Under the pieces are notes generated by a model. That model was not told the origin of the DNA and did no database searches. It saw only the letters and a list, made by a program, of their open reading frames with translations. 8,985 nt of DNA from Candidatus Cloacimonadota bacterium. Its GTDB lineage: Bacteria > Cloacimonadota > Cloacimonadia > Cloacimonadales > Cloacimonadaceae. Made by a program: the position numbers and the translations under genes. Below, one piece after another: positions 1 to 8,677 of this stretch; the stretch's first letter is position 1, and each line of letters opens with the position of its first letter. The DNA is taken from assembly GCA_028681035.1 (NCBI GenBank), contig JAQUJJ010000143.1, positions 1 to 8,985 of the forward strand, written 5' to 3'.

Positions 1-126
1 AAAACCTTCAATAGAAACATTAGTACAGAAGTGCATGAAAGCAAGTTCAATATGTGTTTGGGTATTCGACGTCACCTTCGCAAGATCAGAATCCAGTACA
101 ACAAAGAAGCCTGCTCCACTTCCCTC

Positions 127-157
127 TTGACAGATTAACGCTCTTAAAAAGTATTGC
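127..157 (+). promoter_or_regulatory. Possible promoter of the rplU-rpmA operon
   Basis: A perfect TTGACA (-35) lies at 127-132, about 55 bases before the L21 start. The -10 is poor: AGTATT at 150-155 (17-bp spacer) or TATTGC at 152-157 (19-bp spacer), each matching TATAAT at only three positions. The position fits a short-leader ribosomal operon promoter, but the weak -10 keeps confidence low. The 126 bases before it hold nothing I recognise. Confidence 0.35.
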
Positions 158-189
158 ACACTCAAGACAAAACCTAATAAGGAGAAATG

Positions 190-504
190 ATGTACGCCAT
201 CGTAGAAATTAGTGGATTTCAGTTCAAGGCTGAAAAGAACGCAGTACTACGCGTTCCCTTGCTGAATACGGCGCAACCAGGCGAAAGTTTAACTTTCGAC
301 CGTGTTCTCCTGCTTCGTAATGAAGAGGAGATTAAGGTTGGTCAGCCCGTAGTCGAAGGCGCCGCAGTTATCGCAGAAGTGATCGAACACGGTAAAGGTA
401 AAAAAGTAGTTATCTTCCACACCAAGAAACGCAAAGGCTATCGGGTGAAGAAGGGCTACCGTGAAAAGTTTACAAATATTAAAGTTACCGAGATTCGGGC
501 TTAA
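190..504 (+). CDS. rplU: 50S ribosomal protein L21
   Basis: L21 is a structural protein of the large ribosomal subunit that binds 23S rRNA. The 104-residue product has the usual family length. It starts [13 protein letters not shown], as L21 does, and has the basic C-terminal signature [20 protein letters not shown], known in the family as the rRNA-binding region. Two ATG codons are adjacent (187 and 190). The ribosome-binding site AAGGAG at 179-184 is only 2 nt from the first but 5 nt from the second, and the family normally begins at the second, so I place the start at 190. The stop is followed after 14 nt by rpmA, the conserved rplU-rpmA pair, almost certainly cotranscribed. In many genomes obgE follows this pair; here the operon ends at a terminator after rpmA. 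Confidence 0.97.
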   Translation: MYAIVEISGFQFKAEKNAVLRVPLLNTAQPGESLTFDRVLLLRNEEEIKVGQPVVEGAAVIAEVIEHGKGKKVVIFHTKKRKGYRVKKGYREKFTNIKVTEIRA

Positions 505-518
505 GGAAGGGGTGAAGA

Positions 519-794
519 ATGGCACATAAAAAAGGTGTTGGTAGTAGCCGTAACGGTCGGGATAGCAATCCCAAATACCGTGGTGTAAAAAAGTACGGCA
601 GTGAAAGCGTTATCGCCGGCAATATCATCGTCCGCCAAAAAGGCACTAAAATCCATCCTGGAAACAATGTCGGCATCGGCAGAGATTTTACCATCTTTAG
701 TCTGATAGACGGCAAAGTGAAATTCGTAACTAAAAAAGAAGGGAAGAAGTACGTAAGCGTAGTTCCTAACGAGGTTGTTTCCACCGAGGAATAA
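519..794 (+). CDS. rpmA: 50S ribosomal protein L27
   Basis: L27 is a large-subunit protein whose flexible N-terminus reaches the peptidyl-transferase centre. The 91-residue product begins directly with [20 protein letters not shown], matching the L27 N-terminal signature, and continues with [20 protein letters not shown], the most conserved stretch of the family. There is no N-terminal leader of the kind that needs protease removal in Firmicutes and relatives. The C-terminus (about residues 70-91) is slightly longer than in E. coli L27 and ends acidic (STEE). A purine-rich ribosome-binding site (AAGGGGTG, 507-514) precedes the ATG, 14 nt after the rplU stop. It is the last gene of the operon, with an intrinsic terminator about 30 bases past its stop. 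Confidence 0.97.
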   Translation: MAHKKGVGSSRNGRDSNPKYRGVKKYGSESVIAGNIIVRQKGTKIHPGNNVGIGRDFTIFSLIDGKVKFVTKKEGKKYVSVVPNEVVSTEE

Positions 795-826
795 AAACCC
801 AGTTTCCCCTTCAATAACAATATTAC

Positions 827-858
827 AAACCCGCTACTTAAGGTGGCGGGTTTTTTTT
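827..858 (+). terminator. Intrinsic terminator of rplU-rpmA
   Basis: An 11-bp stem (AAACCCGCTAC pairing with GTGGCGGGTTT, one G-U pair) closes on a short TTAAG-type loop and runs into eight T residues. It begins 32 bases after the rpmA stop. The T-run lies on the + strand side, so it ends the ribosomal operon and does not serve the convergent groL. Confidence 0.9.
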
Positions 859-860
859 GA

Positions 861-997
861 CTTATGAACAGGCGGCGACCTGCTGCGTAACAAAACATAC
901 TCTTTCTGCTTTCGCCTGTTTATGAGTTAAAATAGGGCGGCGACCTGCTGCGTAACAAAACATACTCTTTCTGCTTTCGCCTGTTTATGAGTTAAAA
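861..997. repeat. 62-bp tandem duplication with a hairpin-forming first copy
   Basis: A 62-bp sequence beginning GGCGGCGACCTGCTGCG occurs at 871-932 and again, base for base identical, at 936-997 (65-bp offset). Around the first copy, 861-874 can pair with 913-926: a 14-bp stem with two G-U pairs and a 38-nt loop. The second copy keeps the right arm but has only GGCG of the left arm, so the duplication cut through the hairpin. The right end of copy two supplies the A-tract that becomes the T-run of the groL terminator. No gene or known element was recognised. It fills the gap between two convergent transcription units. Confidence 0.85.
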
Positions 998-1022
998 AAA
1001 GCCTCCCATTAAAGGAGGCTTT
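992..1022 (-). terminator. Intrinsic terminator of groL
   Basis: Read on the - strand, AAAGCCTCC (1022 down to 1014) pairs perfectly with GGAGGCTTT (1006 down to 998) across a 7-nt loop and is followed by an uninterrupted T-run (1000 down to 994). It begins 25 bases after the groL stop, so this gene is transcribed as a closed unit ending here. Confidence 0.88.
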
Positions 1023-1047
1023 GCTATTATCAATTTAAGCTTAGGAA

Positions 1048-2776
<1,729 letters not shown>

Positions 2777-2860
2777 ATTAAATTTCTGGGCATTCACTCA
2801 TTAGCGGAAAGGCAATTTATAGGGTGAAATAGATTGAATCAGTAAATTAGGTCACTAAGT

Positions 2861-3199
2861 GTAACCCGTCACAGAAAACTTCAAATTGCTCTCACTTGGA
2901 CAATTGATGCTATCACATTATTGGTAAGCACGATATGACTAAACACACCTGCTTGGTTGGACTTGGATATTACCATATTAAACAACCCTTTTTAGCACCA
3001 AAACTTAAAATCTACTACCGTTTATAGAAGCACTTGGACATTCAGCAGGATTTTGCAGAATCTAATGCAATATACGCAATACAGAGATTTGAAAGAAGTT
3101 AGCACAATTAAAACGCTCACTCGTCTGGCTCATCATCTATTTGGCTTGGACATTTGAAGTTTTCGTGATTAAAATTGAAGTTTTAGGTGAGGGTTTATA
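2861..3199. repeat. Dispersed MITE-like element, copy A
   Basis: This non-coding element recurs in the same orientation at 5539-5877. The core 2869-3199 (331 bp) aligns without gaps and differs at 6 positions (2873, 2929, 2982, 3007, 3147, 3185), about 98% identity. Its ends form imperfect terminal inverted repeats: about 28 bases from 2861 (TAACCC, TCAC, AAAACTTCAA in order) correspond to the reverse complement of the last 27. A further perfect 13-bp inverted pair is at 2874-2886 and 3152-3164. CTTGGACA occurs three times inside (2895, 3033, 3145). No ORF of note is present. These traits suggest a MITE or similar non-autonomous element; the family is unidentified. The rest of the groL to 3322 gap, 2777-2860 and 3200-3242, shows nothing recognisable. 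Confidence 0.85.
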
Positions 3200-3242
3200 C
3201 CCTGTATGAACAACGGGGGGATGTGAGAATGTAAAAAAGTGA

Positions 3243-3272
3243 TTGACATATTCTGTATAACTCATTTATATA
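3243..3272 (+). promoter_or_regulatory. Possible promoter of the LVIVD-repeat gene
   Basis: A perfect TTGACA at 3243-3248 is followed after 18 bp by TATATA (3267-3272), four matches to TATAAT, in a very A/T-rich stretch. A leader of about 40 nt with AAGGAG at 3309-3314 would follow. It lies outside the repeat element, so the gene appears to bring its own promoter. Confidence 0.45.
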
Positions 3273-3321
3273 GGCAAATTAGGATAGACTATATAAGTAC
3301 AATATAATAAGGAGTGAATAC

Positions 3322-5448
3322 ATGAAGAAGATATGCCTATCTGTTGGTATCTTATTTTATATTATATCCCTTAATGCGGTGTATCATAAGGTTGGAACTT
3401 ATGATACACCTGATGATGCTCATTCATGCACTGTTGTAGGTAGCATAGCCTATGTAGCGGACAGGTTTTCCGGTCTTCTGATGATTGATGTTTCAAGCCC
3501 CGATAACCCTCAACATGTAAGCACCCTGAATACACTGGGCGAGGCTTATTGGGTTACGGTTGAACAAGGAATAGCATATGTAGCAGACGCTGAGGCTGGA
3601 TTGCAGATTGTTGATGTAACAAATCCCCAAAATCCAGTGTTACTTGGAACATACGATACACCTGGTTACGCTTTATCTGTATGTGTACAAAACAACATAG
3701 CCTATGTTGCAGATAACACCGCGGGCATGCATTTGATAGATGTATCAAATCCCCAAGACCCCATTCTCCTAAATACATACGAAATTACCGGAGAAGCGAA
3801 ATTCGTTGCAGTTTCAAATGGGATAGCTTATCTGGTGCTAAACTATCCTGATCTACATCTGATAGATGTAAGCAACCCCCAAAATCTGGTATTGTTAGAT
3901 GCCTTTTATAACAATTATGGTGCGGCAAATTCTGTAACTGTGGTTGGCAGTATGGCCTATTTAGCAGACGACTGGGCAGGTTTGCGCATTATAGACTGTT
4001 CTAATCCTCAAAATCCAGTATTGCTGGGAACCTGCGTCACGACACACTATGCCAAGCATGTTTTTATAACTGGAAATACCGCTTACGTGGCAGATGATGA
4101 GGGAGGCATGCAGGCTATAGACATCTCAAACCCACAAAATCCTATGTTAATTAGTACATACGATTCAAGCGAAGCTAACACAGTTGCCGTTGTAGATAAC
4201 TTGGCCTATATTACCTCCAGTAGTATGGGGATACAGATAATAGATGTTTCTGTCCCTCATAACTCCGCATTGCAAGGTTCCTATCAGATGCCTGGATTCA
4301 CAAGTTTTATAGCAGTGAATGATGATCTTGTGTATATTGCGGCAAATAATTACGGGCTTAAGATAATAGATGTCTCCAATCCTCAAACTCCTGAGTTGCT
4401 GGGATCTATTGATACTTCAGGCGGAGTAACCTCTGTGGCTGTTGTAGGTGATATTGCTTACATAACTGACGGTTTGGATGGACTGAAAATTATTGATGTC
4501 TCCAATCCTCAAAATCCCATACTATTAGGCACTTATGATACCCCCGATTTAGCGTTAAATGTAACAGTGATTGGAAACATTGCCTATGTTGGGGATCGGA
4601 ATTTCGGACTAATGATAATTGACGTTACCAATCCTTATAGTCCCTTGTTATTGGGCACTTACGACACACCTGGTAATACGATTTCGGTATCCATAGTGGG
4701 AGAAATTGCCTACCTAGGCGATAATGAAACATTGCAGGTGATTGATGTATCAAATCCACAAAGCCCAGTGCATGTAAGCACCCTCAACAATACAGCGAGA
4801 ATGGTTAGCATTGTTGGCAATGTAGCGTATGCTACTGCCGGAGCGGATGGACTAAGAATTGTTGACATTAGCTCCCCTCAGAATCCCATCTTGCTTGGAA
4901 ACATAATGCCTCATCCCGATAGCTATAGCTATATTGTTGGCCTATTCGTTACAGGTAACCAGCTGTTTATTACCGATATATTTTGGAATGAGATTCTTAT
5001 CTATGATATTAGTGTGCCCCAATCTCCGGTATTACTTACTACTTATGCATGGAACCTGCAAACGGAGTACTTGATTGTACAAGATAACTATATTTACACT
5101 GCCAATAGTAGGTATGGATTAAACATTCTAAACCTTATCTCTGTAAACACTATCGACGAGGTAATCACGCCCGTTATGGACGTGGCTATAGCTTGCTTTC
5201 CCAATCCTTTTTGCAGCAATGCTAGCTTTAGTCTATCTATTCCAAAGCCAGACAACTTAAGACTAAGAATATACAACATTAGGGGCCAAATGGTGAAAGA
5301 AGTATGCAATGAGCAAAAAGCTGAGGGGATACATAACTTAGTTTGGGATGGAACGAATACAGATGGAATAGAAGTAACATCTGGCATTTATATTGCCAAA
5401 TTTGGCATTGGAAGACAGACTTTGGTTAAGAAACTAACCCGCTTATAA
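3322..5448 (+). CDS. Secreted LVIVD-repeat beta-propeller protein with FlgD/T9SS-like C-terminal domain
   Basis: The 708-residue protein has a signal peptide (KK at 2-3, hydrophobic 5-17, likely cleavage after SLNA at 19). About 14 repeats follow, of the form IAYVAD-x4-GL-x-IIDVSNPQNP. Their IAYVAD positions step by 39-47, mostly 42, residues from 42 to about 590; repeats 13 and 14 are degenerate. This is the LVIVD repeat pattern, known to build beta-propellers. Residues 626-708 form a separate beta-rich module: FPNPF, then LRLRIYNIRGQMVKEV, WDGTNTDG and SGIYIAKF, ending KKLTRL. That resembles FlgD Ig-like and type IX secretion C-terminal domains, implying export to the surface. The start is supported by AAGGAG 7 nt upstream. 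The gene stands alone, without a clear terminator, between two direct copies of a 339-bp element. Its ligand is unknown; such proteins are assumed to mediate binding or adhesion. No catalytic motif is visible. Confidence 0.88.
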   Translation: MKKICLSVGILFYIISLNAVYHKVGTYDTPDDAHSCTVVGSIAYVADRFSGLLMIDVSSPDNPQHVSTLNTLGEAYWVTVEQGIAYVADAEAGLQIVDVTNPQNPVLLGTYDTPGYALSVCVQNNIAYVADNTAGMHLIDVSNPQDPILLNTYEITGEAKFVAVSNGIAYLVLNYPDLHLIDVSNPQNLVLLDAFYNNYGAANSVTVVGSMAYLADDWAGLRIIDCSNPQNPVLLGTCVTTHYAKHVFITGNTAYVADDEGGMQAIDISNPQNPMLISTYDSSEANTVAVVDNLAYITSSSMGIQIIDVSVPHNSALQGSYQMPGFTSFIAVNDDLVYIAANNYGLKIIDVSNPQTPELLGSIDTSGGVTSVAVVGDIAYITDGLDGLKIIDVSNPQNPILLGTYDTPDLALNVTVIGNIAYVGDRNFGLMIIDVTNPYSPLLLGTYDTPGNTISVSIVGEIAYLGDNETLQVIDVSNPQSPVHVSTLNNTARMVSIVGNVAYATAGADGLRIVDISSPQNPILLGNIMPHPDSYSYIVGLFVTGNQLFITDIFWNEILIYDISVPQSPVLLTTYAWNLQTEYLIVQDNYIYTANSRYGLNILNLISVNTIDEVITPVMDVAIACFPNPFCSNASFSLSIPKPDNLRLRIYNIRGQMVKEVCNEQKAEGIHNLVWDGTNTDGIEVTSGIYIAKFGIGRQTLVKKLTRL

Positions 5449-5538
5449 ATTAGGCTGTCCTATTTGACCAGGTTAAGGACTAACACGCCATATATCCGTT
5501 CTGTTCGAGCCACTTGGTATAACTAAGGCTGTTTACTT

Positions 5539-5877
5539 GTAAACTATCACTGAAAACTTCAAATTGCTCTCACTTGGACAATTGATGCTATCACATTATT
5601 GGTAAGTACGATATGACTAAACACACCTGCTTGGTTGGACTTGGATATTACCATATTAAGCAACCCTTTTTAGCACCAAAACTTCAAATCTACTACCGTT
5701 TATAGAAGCACTTGGACATTCAGCAGGATTTTGCAGAATCTAATGCAATATACGCAATACAGAGATTTGAAAGAAGTTAGCACAATTAAAACGCTCACTC
5801 GTCTGGCTCATCATCTATTTGGCTCGGACATTTGAAGTTTTCGTGATTAAAATTGAAGTTTTTGGTGAGGGTTTATA
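5539..5877. repeat. Dispersed MITE-like element, copy B
   Basis: This is the second copy of the element at 2861-3199, in the same orientation, 2678 bp further on. The outermost 8 bases are more diverged (GTAAACTA against GTAACCCG), while the other 331 align without gaps. This copy keeps a second internal AAAACTTCAAAT (5678-5689) that copy A has lost by one change, and its third CTTGGACA is altered to CTCGGACA. The ends are again inverted (TAAAC, TCAC, AAAACTTCAA against the complement of the last 27 bases). Both copies are bounded by TA, which would fit a TA target, but no duplication can be proven. Positions 5449-5538, between the LVIVD gene stop and this copy, show nothing recognisable. Confidence 0.85.
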
Positions 5878-5887
5878 GTAAGTATCC

Positions 5888-5997
5888 CCTTGCTTATCCG
5901 ATAGCGATTAGATGCGCTACTGAAGCGGTGTTGATCGGGTTTCATCCCGATGATATCCCGATCAGATCCCGATCAATCCACCTTCGGATAAGCAGGG
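5888..5997. other. Branched inverted-repeat structure, possible structured RNA or folding repeat
   Basis: Three nested pairings fit one branched fold. The outer stem joins 5888-5901 to 5984-5997 (CTTATCCGA with TCGGATAAG at its core; 14 bp, one G-U). A small arm joins TAGCG (5902-5906) to CGCTA (5915-5919). A long arm joins GGTG-TTGATCGGG (5927-5939) to CCCGATCAA and CCACC (5968-5982) with a 2-nt bulge. The loop of the long arm contains more copies of ATCCCGAT. The element follows copy B by 10 bp and ends about 105 bp before the glgP -35, so it is not in the predicted glgP leader. Either strand could be the RNA. No known RNA family was recognised. The remaining stretch, 5998-6102, shows nothing clear. 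Confidence 0.5.
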
Positions 5998-6102
5998 AAG
6001 CAACAAAGTGCTGAAGTTCAGAAGTGGAAGAGTGTAAAAGTAAAAATAAGGATTGAAGATATAGTGAATTAACAAAAAAGAAATGCCTGATACAGATTTC
6101 GC

Positions 6103-6130
6103 TTGACAATTATTGCCCTCCTTATGTAAG
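6103..6130 (+). promoter_or_regulatory. Possible glgP promoter
   Basis: A perfect TTGACA at 6103-6108 is followed after 16 bp by TGTAAG (6125-6130), four matches to TATAAT. Transcription would begin near 6136-6138. That leaves about 36-38 nt of leader before the ATG at 6174 but none before the alternative GTG at 6138. Confidence 0.45.
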
Positions 6131-6173
6131 GAACGATGTGCTAATATTGTATGCACCAAAGGATTACAGATAT

Positions 6174-8675
6174 ATGAAAGAAGGTTTCATACCAAAAAAT
6201 GACTATCACTCTATCTTCTTCTCCGACAAAGCAGAAGAATGCAGTAAAGAAATAAAATCACTGTTTCTTAACCACCTTGAGTACTCGCTTATCAAGGACA
6301 CCACTACCATTCAACCCTGGGACGTGTATTATGCGTTGGCATTAAGTTTGCGAGACAGGCTTATCGAACGTTGGCTACGCACTCAATACGAATACCGCAA
6401 GCAGGACGTGAAGAAGGTTTACTACCTCTCCATGGAGTTTCTGATTGGCAGGCTTCTGGGTAATAGCCTGATAAATCTGGATGTGTATGACGAAAGCTAT
6501 GATATGCTGAAAGAAATGGGCTATGCGATGGAAGATATTGCCGAACTGGAACCCGATATGGGGCTGGGCAACGGCGGTCTGGGAAGGCTAGCAGCCTGCT
6601 TTATGGATTCCCTTGCTACGCAGGCATATCCTGCATATGGTTATGGGATTCGTTACGATTTTGGCATCTTCAAACAGCTTATCGTGCAGGGATATCAGGT
6701 GGAAGAACCAGATCACTGGCGTAAAAACGGCTGTCCTTGGGAAAAAAAACGCCCCGAGATAACCTATAGGGTTCGTTTCTGCGGAAAAGTTATAGATGAA
6801 GAGCAAGCAGATGGCAGGATTCTACACCGCTGGGTGGATACAGAGGACGTGATGGCGGTTGCTTGGGACATCCCTGTTCCCGGCTACAAAGTGGATAATG
6901 TGAATAACCTGCGTTTATGGCAAGCTACAGCCACGGACGAATTTGATTTTGACTATTTTAACAACGGTGACTATGTAAAAGCCGTGGAGAAAAAGAATAT
7001 CTCGGAAAACATCTCCAAGGTGCTTTATCCCAACGATAACTTGCATCTGGGGCGTGTTTTAAGGCTTAAACAGGAGTATTTCTTTGTGTCTTCCACCTTG
7101 CAGGATATATTTGCCAACTGGAAACGCGATCACGATAGCTTTATAGACCTGCCGGACAAGATTGCAATTCAGCTTAATGACACACATCCTGCCATTGCTA
7201 TACCGGAAATGCTGCATATTCTGATAGATAAAGAAAGGCTGAGTTTCGATACGGCTTGGGATATAACCCGTAAGTGCTTCTCATACACAAACCATACCGT
7301 GCTTCCCGAAGCACTGGAGAAATGGGGTATAAACTTGTTTGAAGAGCTGCTGCCCCGCCATCTGATGCTGATATATCAGATAAATAACGCTATTTTGGCA
7401 GAAGTTTCCAGGCTTTATCCCGGCAATATCATCAAGATGCGGAATATCTCCATTATCGAGGAAGACCGCGAGAAAACCCTGCGTATGGCTCGTCTTGCTA
7501 TTCACGGCTCACACACAGTGAATGGAGTTGCCGAATTGCACACGCAGATTATTAAAGAACGGATGTTCCCGGACATGGTGGAAATGTATCCTGAGAAGTT
7601 TCAGAACAAGACGAATGGCATCACTCCCCGCCTGTGGCTGCATACCTGTAACCCCTTGCTGGCAAGCCTGATATCCGAGCATATTGGCAATTCATGGGTG
7701 CGCAATCTAGAATACATCAAAGGGCTGGAAAACTATATTGACGATGCAGATTTCAGGGCTTCTTTCTTTGAGATTAAGGGGATAAACAAGAAAGCATTAA
7801 GCAAGCACATATATCGGGAAACCGGTATCAGAACCAAGGCGGACAGTCTTTTCGACGTCCAGATTAAGCGTTTGCACGAATATAAACGTCAGCTTTTGAA
7901 TGTATTGGGAACCATTGCCCGTTATCACAGAATAAAAGACAATCCCGATGGCAACTATGTTCCTCGCACAGTTATCTTTGCAGGTAAGGCTGCGCCGGGT
8001 TATTTCCTTGCTAAAAGGCTGATTAAGCTGATTAACAACCTGGGCGAAGTGGTGAATAAAGATCCCGATATCCGAGACCGCCTGAAAGTGGTCTTTCTGC
8101 CCAATTACACCGTCTCTCTTGCCGAGAAGATTATTCCCGCAGCAGACCTTTCGGAGCAAATCTCCACTGCCGGTTATGAAGCCAGCGGCACAGGAAACAT
8201 GAAGTTTGCCCTGAATGGTGCGCTAACTATGGGTACCTTGGATGGAGCGAATGTGGAAATGGCGGAAGAGATTGGTGCCGAAAACATGTTTATCTTCGGC
8301 ATGAACGCTCAGGAAGTGCAGGAGCTGAAGCACAAGGGCTACAATCCTTGCTCTTTTTATGAAAGCGACGGGGAACTGAAGCGAGTGGTGGATTCCCTGA
8401 TTGACGGCAGCTTTGATGATGGAGACAAGGAATTGTTTCTGCCCATCTGGAAGTCTCTAATGGAAGATGGTGATACTTACTGCCATCTGGCGGATTTTCG
8501 TGCTTTTATTGAGACTTCAGCCAAGGTGGATGAGCTTTATCTGAACAGAGACGAATGGGTGAAGAAAGCCATTATCAACATCTCGCGCATGGGTAAGTTC
8601 TCCAGCGACAGAGCGATATACGAATACGCCCGCGATGTCTGGCACATAGAACCTTTACAACTGGATTTCCATTGA
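6174..8675 (+). CDS. glgP: Glycogen/maltodextrin phosphorylase (GT35 family)
   Basis: The enzyme releases glucose 1-phosphate from the non-reducing ends of alpha-1,4-glucans, using pyridoxal phosphate, in the cytoplasm. The 833-residue product is of normal length (rabbit muscle 842, E. coli GlgP 815). Landmarks: KKVYYLSMEFLIGR (from 80), GLGNGGLGRLAACF (from 130), QLNDTHPAIAIPEM (from about 333), TNHTVLPEALEKW, KRLHEYKRQLLN (from 565), GKAAPGYFLAK, and EASGTGNMKFALNGAL with the PLP-binding Lys677. The C-terminus GKFSSDRAIYEYA is also typical. The N-terminal Ser14 phosphorylation motif of the animal enzymes is absent, as in other bacteria. An in-frame GTG at 6138 (AAGGA 5 nt before it) would add 12 residues unlike the family. 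I prefer the ATG at 6174 (AAAGGA at 6158-6163), because the promoter-like sequence overlaps the GTG. Glycogen or maltodextrin cannot be told apart from sequence alone. No other glycogen gene is adjacent, and no terminator is seen. Confidence 0.95.
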   Translation: MKEGFIPKNDYHSIFFSDKAEECSKEIKSLFLNHLEYSLIKDTTTIQPWDVYYALALSLRDRLIERWLRTQYEYRKQDVKKVYYLSMEFLIGRLLGNSLINLDVYDESYDMLKEMGYAMEDIAELEPDMGLGNGGLGRLAACFMDSLATQAYPAYGYGIRYDFGIFKQLIVQGYQVEEPDHWRKNGCPWEKKRPEITYRVRFCGKVIDEEQADGRILHRWVDTEDVMAVAWDIPVPGYKVDNVNNLRLWQATATDEFDFDYFNNGDYVKAVEKKNISENISKVLYPNDNLHLGRVLRLKQEYFFVSSTLQDIFANWKRDHDSFIDLPDKIAIQLNDTHPAIAIPEMLHILIDKERLSFDTAWDITRKCFSYTNHTVLPEALEKWGINLFEELLPRHLMLIYQINNAILAEVSRLYPGNIIKMRNISIIEEDREKTLRMARLAIHGSHTVNGVAELHTQIIKERMFPDMVEMYPEKFQNKTNGITPRLWLHTCNPLLASLISEHIGNSWVRNLEYIKGLENYIDDADFRASFFEIKGINKKALSKHIYRETGIRTKADSLFDVQIKRLHEYKRQLLNVLGTIARYHRIKDNPDGNYVPRTVIFAGKAAPGYFLAKRLIKLINNLGEVVNKDPDIRDRLKVVFLPNYTVSLAEKIIPAADLSEQISTAGYEASGTGNMKFALNGALTMGTLDGANVEMAEEIGAENMFIFGMNAQEVQELKHKGYNPCSFYESDGELKRVVDSLIDGSFDDGDKELFLPIWKSLMEDGDTYCHLADFRAFIETSAKVDELYLNRDEWVKKAIINISRMGKFSSDRAIYEYARDVWHIEPLQLDFH

Positions 8676-8677
8676 TA

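Noticed and set aside
1..138. Open reading through the left edge in two + frames (ending at 129 and 138) and one - frame
   Set aside because: Three frames are open at once, none gives a recognisable protein end, and the - frame runs on into antisense of rplU. I cannot tell whether any is the tail of a real gene.
3303..3308. Perfect TATAAT before the LVIVD gene as a -10 box
   Set aside because: It abuts the ribosome-binding site, so transcription would begin at or past the start codon, and no -35 lies at the right distance.
5454..5475. Terminator after the LVIVD gene (GTCCT with AGGAC)
   Set aside because: Only a 5-bp stem with a large loop and no T-run; not a convincing intrinsic terminator.
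5888..5997. Integron attC site or tRNA
   Set aside because: The conserved attC core ends are missing, and there is no acceptor stem, T-loop or anticodon arm of tRNA form.
6136..6144. ATG at 6136 as the glgP start
   Set aside because: It is out of frame with glgP and meets a stop after two codons (ATG TGC TAA).
7797..8159. 120-codon - strand ORF inside glgP
   Set aside because: It is antisense to the most conserved, PLP-binding part of the phosphorylase; no independent support.
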